DNA from: Lactobacillus sp. MRS-253-APC-2B
GTDB lineage: Bacteria; Bacillota; Bacilli; Lactobacillales; Lactobacillaceae
Direction of reading: 5' to 3'
Length of the DNA: 64,000 nt
Assembly: GCF_012843675.1 (NCBI RefSeq)
Contig: NZ_JABAFO010000006.1
Span: 1 to 64,000, forward strand
This document shows positions 24,389 through 34,140 of this stretch, piece by piece (position 1 is the stretch's first letter; each line of letters begins with the position of its first letter). The notes under the pieces were generated by a model. That model searched no databases and was not told the DNA's origin. It saw only the letters and a program-made list of their open reading frames with translations. The translations under genes were made by a program, and so were the position numbers.

Positions 24389-25312
24389 TTAATTTTTTAA
24401 CCACTCTTTAACGTCAGCTTCAATTTCATTAGTCGTATTCCGACCGCTAACCAAATCATACCATTGAACGTTCATCTTATTTCTAAACCAGGTTAACTGA
24501 CGCTTGGCATAGTGACGGGAATCCTGCTTGATCTTGGCAATTGCATCCGCCAGCGTCGTCTCACCCTTAAAGTACGGAAACAGCTCTCGGTAGCCGATTC
24601 CCTTGCCAGACTGGTAATTTTCACCGCCTTGTTCATACAGCCAGCGTGCCTCATCAAGCAGACCTTCTTTAATCATCAAATCAACCCGTTGATTGATGCG
24701 TTCATATAAAACCGAACGTTCGGTAGTCAAACCGATCAGCAAAAATTCATTGTCGCTTTTGGTCTGCGTCTGCTGCGAAAACAGTTGGCCCGTTTTTTCA
24801 ATAACCTCTAGTGCCCGAATTACACGTCTTAAATTACCCACCGGGATCTGTTTGGCAGCCTGAGGATCTTTTTGGTACAGCTGCTTCCAAACGGCTTCAG
24901 GGCCCTTTTGATCGGCCATTTGATGCCAGTAGTCGCGAATCCGTTGCGATTGTTCATCGAAATGATCAGCACCCAGCGCCAGATTTTCAGTCAGTGTCTG
25001 CAGATAAAAGCCGGTCCCGCCAACGACCATGGGCAGATGCTGACGAGCGGCAATCTGATCAATTTGTTCATTAGCCAGTTTTTGGAATTCTGCCGCCGAA
25101 AAGCGCTGGTTAAGGTCGCGAATATCAATCAAGTGATGCGGTACGCCATCCATTTCAGCAGGCGTGATCTTAGCCGTACCAATGTCTAAGTGACGATAAA
25201 TCTGCATCGAGTCGCCTGAGATCACCTCGCCGTTTAAATCATGGGCCAGCTGAATCGACAGTGCCGTCTTGCCGACAGCAGTTGGGCCAACGATGGCTAT
25301 TGCTTTAGTCAA
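24389..25312 (-). CDS. miaA: tRNA dimethylallyltransferase
   Basis: Adds dimethylallyl to A37 of tRNAs reading UNN codons. 307 residues. P-loop GPTAVGKT at 9-16; GDSMQIYRHLDIGTAK at about 34-49; GGTGFYLQTL at about 99-108; KQDSRHYAKRQLTWFR near the C terminus. Followed by glnA without the usual hfq or glnR. Confidence 0.96.
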   Translation of the reverse strand: MTKAIAIVGPTAVGKTALSIQLAHDLNGEVISGDSMQIYRHLDIGTAKITPAEMDGVPHHLIDIRDLNQRFSAAEFQKLANEQIDQIAARQHLPMVVGGTGFYLQTLTENLALGADHFDEQSQRIRDYWHQMADQKGPEAVWKQLYQKDPQAAKQIPVGNLRRVIRALEVIEKTGQLFSQQTQTKSDNEFLLIGLTTERSVLYERINQRVDLMIKEGLLDEARWLYEQGGENYQSGKGIGYRELFPYFKGETTLADAIAKIKQDSRHYAKRQLTWFRNKMNVQWYDLVSGRNTTNEIEADVKEWLKN

Positions 25313-25400
25313 AATTAAAACCTTCCTTGCTTAAAATTACTGGTAAATCTATTCAAAATCAGTCATAATAAAGCCAAATGACATAAAGGGGGCTACTCTT

Positions 25401-25577
25401 TTGAAAAAATTTACACGTGGTTTTGTATTGGGTGCCTTAACGACTCTGGGTGCGGTGGCAAGTGGCGTGGCTGCTTTCCACAAGACCGTCGTTAAGCCAA
25501 TCGAAGAAGAAGAAAATCGTTTTGATGAGAACCGTCGCGCCGCTACGCGCAAGGGACGCTCTTCTCACCAACTGTAA
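25401..25577 (+). CDS. DUF3042 family small membrane-anchored protein
   Basis: 58 residues with a TTG start at 25401, 8 bp after AAAGGGGG. N-terminal hydrophobic helix at about 8-27 (FVLGALTTLGAVASGVAAF), then a charged tail containing EEEENRFDENRR. This matches the small DUF3042 family of lactobacilli; function unknown. It is divergent from miaA and shares a bidirectional terminator with the rhodanese-like gene. Confidence 0.82.
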   Translation: MKKFTRGFVLGALTTLGAVASGVAAFHKTVVKPIEEEENRFDENRRAATRKGRSSHQL

Positions 25578-25593
25578 TCCATTACGATTATAA

Positions 25594-25625
25594 AAAAGGC
25601 TGTTGCATTTCTGCAACAGCCTTTT
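25594..25625. terminator. Bidirectional terminator between DUF3042 and rhodanese genes
   Basis: AAAAGGCTGTTGCA (25594-25607) / TGCAACAGCCTTTT (25612-25625), 14-bp stem, 4-nt loop. Confidence 0.88.
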
Positions 25626-25629
25626 GTTT

Positions 25630-26067
25630 TTAGTCAGCGTACTTGGCTTTTTTCGTCTTGCCATGCCAGTCAGCATAGCCGCCCTTTAAGATATAGAGCT
25701 TGTGGTAGCCTTTTTTGGCTAAGAAAGTCACGGCCTGCGTGCTCAGCTGCATGCCGTCATCATAAAGGTAAACCGGCAGATCCGGCCGCAATTCGCCATA
25801 CTGCTGCTTAAGATAGATGTATGGAAGACTGCGGGCGCCTAAAATGTGCCCCTTGTCAAAAGCATCCTTTTGCCGCAAGTCGATTACCTGCGCCTTACGC
25901 ATGCCATCACGGAAGGCATCTTCATCCAGCACCGTGGCATAATGCTTGCGCCGGTAAGCACTGATCCCAGCACTTACGCCCCAGCCAATCAAAAGTGCCA
26001 ATACGATGATATCAAAAGCCAGCCATCCCGAACTCATTCCCAGTACCACAACAATTCCTCCAAACAT
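25630..26067 (-). CDS. yqhL: Membrane-anchored rhodanese-like protein, catalytic Cys absent
   Basis: 145 residues: one transmembrane helix at about 5-33, then a rhodanese fold with VIDLRQKDAFDKGHILGARS at 61-80. The active-site loop reads LYDDGMQLST at 101-110, with Asp103 where the sulfur-carrying Cys should be, so it should not transfer sulfur in the normal way. The location beside glcK matches YqhL-type genes. Probably a binding or regulatory module. Confidence 0.82.
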   Translation of the reverse strand: MFGGIVVVLGMSSGWLAFDIIVLALLIGWGVSAGISAYRRKHYATVLDEDAFRDGMRKAQVIDLRQKDAFDKGHILGARSLPYIYLKQQYGELRPDLPVYLYDDGMQLSTQAVTFLAKKGYHKLYILKGGYADWHGKTKKAKYAD

Positions 26068-26149
26068 GCTTGTCTTAATTTAAGAAAGGCAATTCATCAC
26101 GTAAAACGTGCCTCCTTGCCTAACCAAAAATAGTTTTCAAATAAATAGT

Positions 26150-27124
26150 TTATTTTTCATCGGCAGTAAAGTCAAGTGCCAATGAAGCAGCCCCGATCAC
26201 ACCAGCATCGTTACCCAATTGTGCCAGCTTCAGTTGAGTAGAAGTGCGAACCGTTGGGAAAGCAAATTTTTGGAAGTTTTGCTGTACGCGCTTGAGCAGG
26301 AACTCACCGGCTGCCGAAACGCCACCACCGATAACAACCGTTTCAGGGTTCAGCGTGTTGCTGATGTTGGCACATGCCAGACCCAGGTAGTAGGTAACCT
26401 TGTTAACAACTTCATTAGCCAGGAAGTCGTTTTCCTTGGCCAGATCAAAGACGATCTTAGCCGTGATCTCATCACCGTTGTCGATCATGGCCTTCAAGCG
26501 GCTGTTACCTTCGTATTCTTCAGCAGCATCTTGGGCCAGATGAACGATCCCGGTTGCCGAGGCATATTGTTCCAGACAGCCGTGGTTGCCACAGGTACAT
26601 TCATAACCATTTGGCTCAACGATGATGTGACCGACTTCACCACCGGCACCATTGACACCATGAACCAGCTTGCCATTGGCGATGATCCCACCACCAACGC
26701 CAGTCCCCAGCGTGATGAATACAACGTCGTCACCTTCATGACCAGCACCCTTCCAGCGCTCGCCAAGGCCGGCACAGTTGGCATCGTTGTCCAGAGCAAA
26801 CTTCAGGCCAGTACCCTTTTCAATTTGTTCCTTAACTGGCTGCAGCGTCTTCCAGTTAAGGTTGTAAGCACCAATTACCGTACCTTCTTCACGGTTAACC
26901 GTCCCAGGCGTTCCCATGCCGATACCAATAAATTGACTGCGGTCCATCTTGTACAGATCAATATGGTGGTTGATGGATTGAATAATGTCGGGAACGATGT
27001 GCGAACCTTCATCCAAAATGTTGGTACGCAAAGACCACTTTTGTTGAATTTCACCTTGGTCCGTTAAAATAGCAAACTTGATCGTAGTCCCACCAAGGTC
27101 AACACCGATTAACTTCTTGTTCAT
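26150..27124 (-). CDS. glcK: Glucokinase, ROK family
   Basis: Phosphorylates glucose with ATP for glycolysis or the phosphoketolase pathway. 324 residues from ATG 27124 (MNKKLIGVDLGGTTIKF), with GGAG 10 bp upstream. LDNDANCAGLGE at about 111-122, GTGVGGGII at about 140-148, and the ROK zinc site with His166 and ECTCGNHGC at 175-183. In the yqgN-yqgP-yqgQ-glcK cluster typical of Bacilli. Confidence 0.96.
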   Translation of the reverse strand: MNKKLIGVDLGGTTIKFAILTDQGEIQQKWSLRTNILDEGSHIVPDIIQSINHHIDLYKMDRSQFIGIGMGTPGTVNREEGTVIGAYNLNWKTLQPVKEQIEKGTGLKFALDNDANCAGLGERWKGAGHEGDDVVFITLGTGVGGGIIANGKLVHGVNGAGGEVGHIIVEPNGYECTCGNHGCLEQYASATGIVHLAQDAAEEYEGNSRLKAMIDNGDEITAKIVFDLAKENDFLANEVVNKVTYYLGLACANISNTLNPETVVIGGGVSAAGEFLLKRVQQNFQKFAFPTVRTSTQLKLAQLGNDAGVIGAASLALDFTADEK

Positions 27125-27167
27125 GCTCAAATTTCTCCTTTAACCTCAATAAATCCCTTGCCTCAGT

Positions 27168-27407
27168 CTAATAAGGCGACTTGTTTTCTTGATTCAGCTC
27201 TTCTTCGATGCGGTGCTCTTTTCTTAAAACCAGCTTGGCCTGCATATACAGATCCTTATCCAAGACGCCAGCCCGATAAAGATTGTCGACCTCAATGGCC
27301 ATCAGCTCGATATCCCAAAGCCTTTTGCCTACGTAAACGAAGACATTAAAGCGTTTCAAAAGCTGTTGAACATCATAAAGCGTGCGAATCTCGCGAATTG
27401 GTTTCAT
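27168..27407 (-). CDS. yqgQ: YqgQ family protein (DUF910)
   Basis: 79 residues, helical, beginning with LYDVQQLLKRFNVFVYVGKR. A conserved small protein always found next to glcK and the rhomboid gene; function unknown. It overlaps the rhomboid gene by 4 bp. The C-terminal tail NQENKSPY is variable in the family. Confidence 0.92.
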   Translation of the reverse strand: MKPIREIRTLYDVQQLLKRFNVFVYVGKRLWDIELMAIEVDNLYRAGVLDKDLYMQAKLVLRKEHRIEEELNQENKSPY

Positions 27408-28066
27408 TTTAGCAATCCCATTTCCAAAAAAGCTGCAATCGTTACAATCAATATAGTGCCACTTAGAAAGCGTTTTAGCAAGTCTATCCTGCCCAAACGT
27501 GGAGCACCAACCACGGCTGCCATAAAGAATCCACCCAGCAAACCGCCCAAGTGACCAGCCAGATCGATTCCTGGCACCAAAATGTCGGTTCCCAGATTAA
27601 GCAGCACCAGAATCAAAAACTGATGAGCCAGCGAATGAATTGCCGGCTCGTCCCAAAAAGCCAGCCCCAGCATCAAAAAGGCGCCAAACAGCCCAAAGAT
27701 CCCGGTACTGGCACCCGCTGAAATCGACTGTGGCAAAAAGACCGCACTAGCTAGATTACCCATCAGCGTACTCATTAGATAGATCGCTAAGAATCGCCAG
27801 TGGCCAAATAAATTTTCAATATACATGCCGATAAAATATAGCGTTACACTGTTGACGACCAGGTGCGTGAGTCCAATGTGCACGAACCCGGGCGTAATCA
27901 ATCGCCACCATTCACCTGCCTTGATCAGGGGCGTATAGCGTGCGCCAAATTCAATCAGCACTTGCGTATTGGTTGAGCCGCCAGCCAGCGTCATCAAGAT
28001 GAACACAATGACTTGGATCAAAATAATCAGACTGGTCAGCGGCGCTTTTTGCCATGCTTCTCTCAT
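27404..28066 (-). CDS. gluP: Rhomboid family intramembrane serine protease
   Basis: 220 residues with six predicted membrane helices. Catalytic Ser120 in GASTGIFG and His172 in AGHLGG, and the WWRLITPGFVHIGLTHL segment at 53-69 typical of the L1 region. Shorter than B. subtilis YqgP because it lacks the N-terminal soluble and C-terminal TPR domains. Substrate unknown. Coupled to yqgQ and 2 bp after yqgN. Confidence 0.92.
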   Translation of the reverse strand: MREAWQKAPLTSLIILIQVIVFILMTLAGGSTNTQVLIEFGARYTPLIKAGEWWRLITPGFVHIGLTHLVVNSVTLYFIGMYIENLFGHWRFLAIYLMSTLMGNLASAVFLPQSISAGASTGIFGLFGAFLMLGLAFWDEPAIHSLAHQFLILVLLNLGTDILVPGIDLAGHLGGLLGGFFMAAVVGAPRLGRIDLLKRFLSGTILIVTIAAFLEMGLLK

Positions 28067-28068
28067 TG

Positions 28069-28623
28069 TTATGCCTGCTCTAAATTAACGACCTGACCAA
28101 TTTTAACATCATGATCCTCGAGCGACCATTCGTCATCATCAGCCAGTTGTGTGGTCAATGCTAAGGCAACCGTATTACCGGCATAATTGGCCAGCCAGCG
28201 ATCATAATAGCCGCCGCCAAAGCCCAGCCGCTTGCCATTAACGGTAAAGGCAACGCCCGGTACGACGGCCAGATCAATGTCTGATGGATCGACAACCGTG
28301 CCGCCTTTCGGTTCCAAAACGCCGAATGCGGTTTCTTCAAATTCGGTATCCTCATCAATTTGAACAAACTCCATTTGCCGCTTAGGCAGCGTGCGAGGAA
28401 CGACGACTCGCCTTCCTTCATGACGCGCATGCAAAATCAGTGGAGCGGTATCCAGTTCAAACGACTGACTCATCGTCAGTGCAATCGTCTGGGCACTGCG
28501 CCATTGCGGCAGATCGTAAAGCTTTTGTGCCAAACGATGCTGTTCATGCAGCCGCGTATTTTGATCCAGCTGCTGCAGCCGGGCAATATACGCCTTGCGC
28601 ATCTCATTTTTTGAATGTGTCAA
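28069..28623 (-). CDS. yqgN: 5-formyltetrahydrofolate cyclo-ligase
   Basis: ATP-dependent conversion of 5-formyl-THF to 5,10-methenyl-THF. 184 residues; N-terminal basic helix MRKAYIARL; the signature KRLGFGGGYYDRWL is near residues 128-141. First gene of the yqgN-gluP-yqgQ-glcK operon, behind a promoter at 28674-28702. Confidence 0.93.
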   Translation of the reverse strand: MTHSKNEMRKAYIARLQQLDQNTRLHEQHRLAQKLYDLPQWRSAQTIALTMSQSFELDTAPLILHARHEGRRVVVPRTLPKRQMEFVQIDEDTEFEETAFGVLEPKGGTVVDPSDIDLAVVPGVAFTVNGKRLGFGGGYYDRWLANYAGNTVALALTTQLADDDEWSLEDHDVKIGQVVNLEQA

Positions 28624-28673
28624 TTTCTTTCTCTCCCTCCGTAAAACGTATTGACAGACGTTTACAAAAGGTA

Positions 28674-28702
28674 ATTATCACCGTTAATTGCGATTTATGC
28701 AA
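28674..28702 (-). promoter_or_regulatory. Promoter of the yqgN-glcK operon
   Basis: Minus strand TTGCAT (28702-28697), 17-bp spacer, GATAAT (28679-28674), about 50 bp before yqgN. Confidence 0.65.
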
Positions 28703-28812
28703 GCGTTTTTGTCCAAAAATTGCAACCGTTCGCATAAATCAGTTCAAAATCATGCTGTTTGAGCTAAAAGCATCAATCATTCGGTTGCCGAAAACAAGGC
28801 GTACTTTTAGAG

Positions 28813-28848
28813 CAAAAAAAGACCCAGCCATCAAATTGACGACTGGGC
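28813..28848 (-). terminator. Terminator after rpmG
   Basis: Read leftward: GGCCCAGTC and GGCTGGGTC arms around a short loop, followed by seven T. Confidence 0.75.
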
Positions 28849-28863
28849 CTGGTTTAATTTGAA

Positions 28864-29013
28864 TTACTTGGTTTCGCGGTGCAGCGTAACCTTGCGTTCC
28901 CGTGGGCAGTACTTGTTCAGTTCAAGACGGTCCGGGTTGTTACGACGGTTCTTGCTGGTCAAGTAAGTCCGTTCGTGGCATGAAGTACATTCAAGAGTAA
29001 TGTTTACACGCAT
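28864..29013 (-). CDS. rpmG: 50S ribosomal protein L33
   Basis: 49 residues, ATG after GGAGG. Starts [17 protein letters not shown] and contains [16 protein letters not shown]. The zinc-ribbon CxxC is present at the N-terminal knuckle, but the second knuckle has only one Cys (CPRE instead of CPRC). Located upstream of yqgN and downstream of the PBP gene, all leftward. Confidence 0.95.
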   Translation of the reverse strand: MRVNITLECTSCHERTYLTSKNRRNNPDRLELNKYCPRERKVTLHRETK

Positions 29014-29169
29014 TGGTGGCAACCTCCAAACTTTTTTCAGATTTAATTGGTTATTCGTAACCCTAACTCGTACAACTATATCATCAATTCACTGCTTTGA
29101 CCAGAGTTTTGTCCAAGATTGTTAAGGAAATTCCCTTGACAGTGATATTTTTTAGTCAAATCTGCAGCT

Positions 29170-31236
29170 TTATTGATAGTCCTTAGAGCTCTTAACATCC
29201 TTCCAGAAAGCCTTAAAGATCTGTGAAGCCATCGTCAGGTTGGCCCCACCATCAGAATTGCTTGCCCCTGGGATGGCCAGGGCAACTACGACCTGTGGAT
29301 TGTTAGATGGCGCATAACCGGCAAAACTAAGCGTAACCGTGCTGTTGTTCTTGTAGAACGTTTCGGCCGTACCAGTCTTACCTGAAATCGAAGGCGTATC
29401 ACTGGCTAATTTCTTACCGGTAATGTAAGTGCTGGAACCGTGAACCACGTCATAGAGACCTTCTTTGACGATCTTCCATTCAGCAGCCGTTGCTGGAATC
29501 GTCCCCAGCACTTCTGGCTTGGTAGTGTATTCAATGGCCCCCAGCGAACCGTCTTTATTGGTACCACGAATCTGCTTGACGATATATGGTCTCATCCGAT
29601 AGCCGCCATTGGCAATCGTTGACATGTACTGTGCCAATTGAATCGTTGTGTAGCCATCGTAGTTCCCGTATGAAAGGTCAAGTGCCGAACCGATGTTGGA
29701 CTGTTTAGAAGGCCCCTCATAGCCGGTACTTTCACCTGGCAGGTCAATCCCTGTCTTAACGCCTAAGCCGAACATCTTGAAGTAGTAGCGCAGCTTGGTA
29801 AAGATCGATGGATCAAGGTCAATCGCGCCACCAGAGACATACTTCATGCCCCCTTCTTTCATTGCCAGCTGCATCATGTAGGAGTTGGATGAAACTTCCA
29901 GAGCGGTAGCCGCATTCAAGGCAATGTTGGCACTACCAGTCTTGTTGAACCAAGAAGTCTTGGCACTGGTTCCGGCCAGCTTGATCGGCATATCAGTCAA
30001 GGTGTTGTTGCTTGGCGTAATGACACCGCTCATAAAGCCACCCATGATCATGGCCCCTTTGACAACCGAACCCATCGTAATTGGATGGTTGATCGCACCA
30101 ATTTCATCGGTCGTCTGCTTGCCAGTCGTTGGATCCCGATCAATCCCAGCCATCGCGTAGATCTCACCGGTATTTGGATTCATAACGACGGCATAGACCC
30201 CAGTTGAATAAGCGATCCCAGCTGATGAATAGTTCTTTTCCAAAATGCTTTGTACCTGTTTTTGGAACTTGGAATTGATCGTCAAAACCAGGTTGTCACC
30301 CTTCTTGCCGGCATATTTTACCTTTTCTTTGTTCGTATTGCCAGTGGTTGTAACCTCAGTCTGCGACTTGGAGCCAGCCAGCGTTGCCTGATAGAGTTTT
30401 TCCAGATAGCTTTGACCCACGTTGTCGTTTCTTGAGTAGCCTTGCGCCAGCATTGAGTTCAACTCGTCGCTTGGCAGCCCGGATGACAGCGTCCCAGTCA
30501 GTGTCTGAATCGCCTTGCCCTGTGGATAGTTTCGCGTCCAGGCCTTGCCGATCTTGACCCCTGGCATCTCGCTTAAGTGCTCACCGACTTCAGCTAATTC
30601 CTTAGCCGTGACGCCAGTTGACTTGATATAGGTTGTCGAAAGCGAATAGGCCCCGCTCATGGCAGCATAGATGCGCGCTTTGTTTTGCTGCAGCTTGGTC
30701 AGCTTGTAGACTTCCGGATGCTTGTTCAAGTAGGCTAATGCCTTGTTATATTGACCGTTGCTGGTAACCTGACTGGACAGGTGCAGTTTTTTGACAATTG
30801 CCTTTAGGTTGCGGCTGTCAGCCAGATAGTAGTCTTCTGCCTGGCGCTGCGTCAACTTGGTCTTGGTACCAACATTGACATAGTTACCCAGACGATTGGC
30901 AATCTTATACAGATCCGCACTGGTAACATCGGCGCCTTTGGTATAGGTAATTGCCTGGTGAACCTGATTGCCGACCAGCACCTTGCCAGATGAGTCATAG
31001 ATCATCCCACGCTGAACGTTGTTGGTCTGCACGGTGGTATCCGAGCTTTTGACCTCAGCCTTAAAAGATGATCCATTCAGCACCTGCAGATAAAACAGGC
31101 GGGCAACCAAGGCCAGTAAAAGGAGCGCTACGATCCACAGCAAAAAGTTCAATCGCGATGGAATCACGGATTGCGCAGTTTTTTTGCCCTTCTTGCGTTG
31201 ATCGAAGATGCCCTTAAAGCGATTTAAGAACTTCAA
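29170..31236 (-). CDS. pbp2b: Class B penicillin-binding protein (PBP2b-type transpeptidase)
   Basis: 688 residues. Cytoplasmic basic tail, one membrane anchor at about 29-50, a dimerisation domain, then the transpeptidase with SVVK at 390-393, SSN at 449-451 and KTGT at 620-623. No PASTA repeats, so closer to elongation-type PBP2b than to PBP2x. Crosslinks peptidoglycan outside the membrane. Single gene with rpmG 150 bp downstream. Confidence 0.92.
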   Translation of the reverse strand: MKFLNRFKGIFDQRKKGKKTAQSVIPSRLNFLLWIVALLLLALVARLFYLQVLNGSSFKAEVKSSDTTVQTNNVQRGMIYDSSGKVLVGNQVHQAITYTKGADVTSADLYKIANRLGNYVNVGTKTKLTQRQAEDYYLADSRNLKAIVKKLHLSSQVTSNGQYNKALAYLNKHPEVYKLTKLQQNKARIYAAMSGAYSLSTTYIKSTGVTAKELAEVGEHLSEMPGVKIGKAWTRNYPQGKAIQTLTGTLSSGLPSDELNSMLAQGYSRNDNVGQSYLEKLYQATLAGSKSQTEVTTTGNTNKEKVKYAGKKGDNLVLTINSKFQKQVQSILEKNYSSAGIAYSTGVYAVVMNPNTGEIYAMAGIDRDPTTGKQTTDEIGAINHPITMGSVVKGAMIMGGFMSGVITPSNNTLTDMPIKLAGTSAKTSWFNKTGSANIALNAATALEVSSNSYMMQLAMKEGGMKYVSGGAIDLDPSIFTKLRYYFKMFGLGVKTGIDLPGESTGYEGPSKQSNIGSALDLSYGNYDGYTTIQLAQYMSTIANGGYRMRPYIVKQIRGTNKDGSLGAIEYTTKPEVLGTIPATAAEWKIVKEGLYDVVHGSSTYITGKKLASDTPSISGKTGTAETFYKNNSTVTLSFAGYAPSNNPQVVVALAIPGASNSDGGANLTMASQIFKAFWKDVKSSKDYQ

Positions 31237-31469
31237 TTTCGATATCTCCTTAGACAGAATAAGTCTATTTTAACAAATTTTTCGCGACTCGACAGAATCA
31301 AGCCACAAGATTGTCCTCAAGACTTTAACTATACTCTTTTATTTGCAAGATTAAACCTATTATGAGATGATTTAACGAATTTTAAGCAAGGAAACCACGA
31401 AGTTTTCACACTTTATGGCTATAATAAAACCCGTAATTTTCATACTTTATGATAAGGATCTGTTTTAAT

Positions 31470-34100
31470 ATGACACATACCGTTCGTCAGCGCCGTTTGG
31501 TTTTGCTGATCAGTTTCTTGCTGCCTGTCTTGATTATGGGCGGCTACTTTGCCTATCGCGGCATGGCACCATTTGGCAGCAGTACTGTCCTGACTGTAGA
31601 TCTTGGTCAGCAGTACGTTGATTTTTTTGCCTATCTGCGCTCATCGCTTCTGCATCACCCCAGCAGTCTGCTCTATTCATTTAGCAAGGGACTGGGCGGT
31701 GAGATGTGGGGGACCAATGCATATTATCTTTGGAGTCCACTGAATCTATTGCTGCTCTTTTTCCCAGCCCAGCACCTGTCGAGCGGCATCGCCATCATGA
31801 CCCTTTTAAAATATGGTCTAGCCGGACTTTCGATGGCTTGGGTGCTTGACAAAGAAAAGCTTCAGCAAGGTCCGCGCATCTGGATCTTTTCAACGCCATA
31901 TGCCTTAATGGGCTGGATGGTGGCTAATCAGTTCAACCTACTGTGGCTGGACGTTTTGTTCCTGTTACCAATGATCATCTATGGCGAACGCAAGCTGCTG
32001 AAGGGTCAGAGTCCCTGGACCTACACGCTATGGCTGGCAGCTGCTTTGATCGACAACTACTATATGGCCTGGATGGTGGCCATCTTTACCGTTTTATTTG
32101 GAATCTGGATGATCGCCAGTGAAAAGACCACCTGGCAGTGGCACTGGCACAATGTCGGCTATACCATAGGACGCTATTTAGGCAGTTCCATGATCGCTGG
32201 AGCCATCAGCGCGTTCGTACTGCTGCCGACTGCCTATGCCTTAACTCAGAGTAAGGGTACTTATACAACCACGTCATGGAACTGGAAACTCGAGTACAAT
32301 CCATTGAAGATGCTGGCTAAGCTGGTGCCGGGATCATTTAATTTCAACCAGATGCCAAGTGGTCAGCCTAATATCTATGTCGGCATGCTGATCATGATTG
32401 GTGCCGTACTTTACTTTTTCAACCGGCGCGAAAAAATTGGCGGTCGCTTGGTTGCTGGCCTGATTACCTTGTTTTTGCTGGCTTCTTTTTGTATCGAGGC
32501 ATTGGATTTATTCTGGCATGGCGGTCAGTTTCCGGTCTGGTACCCCTACCGTTTTTCCTACCTATTTTCTTTTTGGAGCATCTGGCTGGCTGCGCGAACA
32601 TTGCAGCCCGACTTTCGCATCAAGTGGCCAGCCGCGCTTGGCTTAATGGCTTTGGTCGGCAGCATTTTTGCCTACCTGATGCTCAAGCAGGTCAGTCATC
32701 TTTCATACATCAATCGTAATCAATTGCTGATTGGGCTGGGGTTTGCACTGGTTGCCATTTTGGCGCTTTTAATTCCGCGCCGGGGCAATCAAAGACTCTA
32801 TGACCTGCTTTTGATTTTACTGGCAGTCTGTGATGTCAGCACCAGTGCATTTACGTCTTTAAACAATATCTCTTATGTCTCGCAAGCTGAGTTTGGCAAC
32901 TATACCAAAGAATTGGACAAAGCCGTTACCAAGCTCAAATCTTTAGACAGTGGCCTTTATCGCACTGGCAAGACCTTTATGCGGACCAAAGACGATCCAT
33001 TCCAAGCCGATTTCAACAGCGGTGATCACTTTGGCTCGACGCTGGAACCTGCTCAGCCGGCTTTCATGGGTGCAATCGGTCAGCCGGATGGTGATGGCTT
33101 TATTACCTATACGGACGGCACGCAGGTTACTGATTCGCTGTTGGGCTTCAAGTACTTCTTACAAGAGCGGCATGCTGGCCAACAAAATGGCAATACCGTT
33201 TTACCTCAGACCAGCCTCAGACCTGATCTCAAGCAGAAAAAAACGGTAGCCAAGACTTCGATGGTCAACATCAAGTCCAATCAAAATGCCTTGCCAATCG
33301 CATTTGGGGCTAGCAGCCAAGTACTGAATCTGACGCATAATACGTTAGATCCCCTGTCCTATCAGTCACAGATTTTTCAGTCACTGGCTGGCCGCAATAT
33401 CAACCAGTCATTGTTCCAGGTGCAAAACTTTAACCATGTGACGTTTGGCAATGTTCAATCAGCCGTGCAGATTACCGGTACGACCTTCAAAAAGCGCAAC
33501 CTCATGACTCCGGCAAGCATTGAGCTTGAGTTTACACCAACAACCAACAATTCTTATTATCTGACGCTTGGTGCCAACATCAAAAACAATGCCACGATTA
33601 CGATCAACGGCAAAGCTTTAACCCAATATGACACCTATCGTAATACGGTAACGGTCAACGTGGCTAACCATGCTAAAGGCAAGACCATCAAGATCATCTT
33701 CAGCCTAAAGAACTCAACTTTGTGGATGCAAAACGTCAGCCTCTACATGCTTAACCAAAAAGCTTTCAATGCCAGTCTCAAGACCTTAAAGCAGTCGCCA
33801 TTAAAGGTCACCAGCTATGGATCCAACCGCATCAAGGGGACGATCAATCTTAAGCATGGTCAGGATCTTTTGATGACCACCATTCCTTATGACAAGGGTT
33901 GGCACGTTAAGGTTGATGGCAAAACGGTCACGCCTAAAAAAGCTTTGAGTACCTTCATGGCCATCTCAATGTCTGCTGGCAAGCATACGGTCTCGATGTA
34001 TTACATTCCACCATACTTGATCTTAGGTACGGCGATCACGCTGATCAGTCTTGGCGCCAGTCTCTGGTGGATCAGATCTGGCATTCGACGCAGACAGTAA
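31470..34100 (+). CDS. yfhO: YfhO-family membrane protein (GT-C-like)
   Basis: 876 residues from ATG 31470 (AAGGAT upstream; an earlier ATG at 31449 has no RBS). About a dozen membrane helices cover residues 10-480, then a ~350-residue extracytoplasmic beta-rich domain, then a final helix near 850. DLGQQYVDFFAYLRSSLL in the first outer loop resembles the acidic motif of GT-C glycosyltransferases. In B. subtilis YfhO is needed for GlcNAc decoration of lipoteichoic acid; no csbB or gtcA partner is nearby. Free-standing gene with its own terminator. Confidence 0.85.
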   Translation: MTHTVRQRRLVLLISFLLPVLIMGGYFAYRGMAPFGSSTVLTVDLGQQYVDFFAYLRSSLLHHPSSLLYSFSKGLGGEMWGTNAYYLWSPLNLLLLFFPAQHLSSGIAIMTLLKYGLAGLSMAWVLDKEKLQQGPRIWIFSTPYALMGWMVANQFNLLWLDVLFLLPMIIYGERKLLKGQSPWTYTLWLAAALIDNYYMAWMVAIFTVLFGIWMIASEKTTWQWHWHNVGYTIGRYLGSSMIAGAISAFVLLPTAYALTQSKGTYTTTSWNWKLEYNPLKMLAKLVPGSFNFNQMPSGQPNIYVGMLIMIGAVLYFFNRREKIGGRLVAGLITLFLLASFCIEALDLFWHGGQFPVWYPYRFSYLFSFWSIWLAARTLQPDFRIKWPAALGLMALVGSIFAYLMLKQVSHLSYINRNQLLIGLGFALVAILALLIPRRGNQRLYDLLLILLAVCDVSTSAFTSLNNISYVSQAEFGNYTKELDKAVTKLKSLDSGLYRTGKTFMRTKDDPFQADFNSGDHFGSTLEPAQPAFMGAIGQPDGDGFITYTDGTQVTDSLLGFKYFLQERHAGQQNGNTVLPQTSLRPDLKQKKTVAKTSMVNIKSNQNALPIAFGASSQVLNLTHNTLDPLSYQSQIFQSLAGRNINQSLFQVQNFNHVTFGNVQSAVQITGTTFKKRNLMTPASIELEFTPTTNNSYYLTLGANIKNNATITINGKALTQYDTYRNTVTVNVANHAKGKTIKIIFSLKNSTLWMQNVSLYMLNQKAFNASLKTLKQSPLKVTSYGSNRIKGTINLKHGQDLLMTTIPYDKGWHVKVDGKTVTPKKALSTFMAISMSAGKHTVSMYYIPPYLILGTAITLISLGASLWWIRSGIRRRQ

Positions 34101-34140
34101 AATTTATTTGATTACTATATAAAACAACTTTAATAATAAA

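Noticed and set aside
26219-27067. 282-codon rightward frame antisense to glcK
   Set aside because: Length results from codon bias of the ROK gene on the other strand; no start signal or domain.
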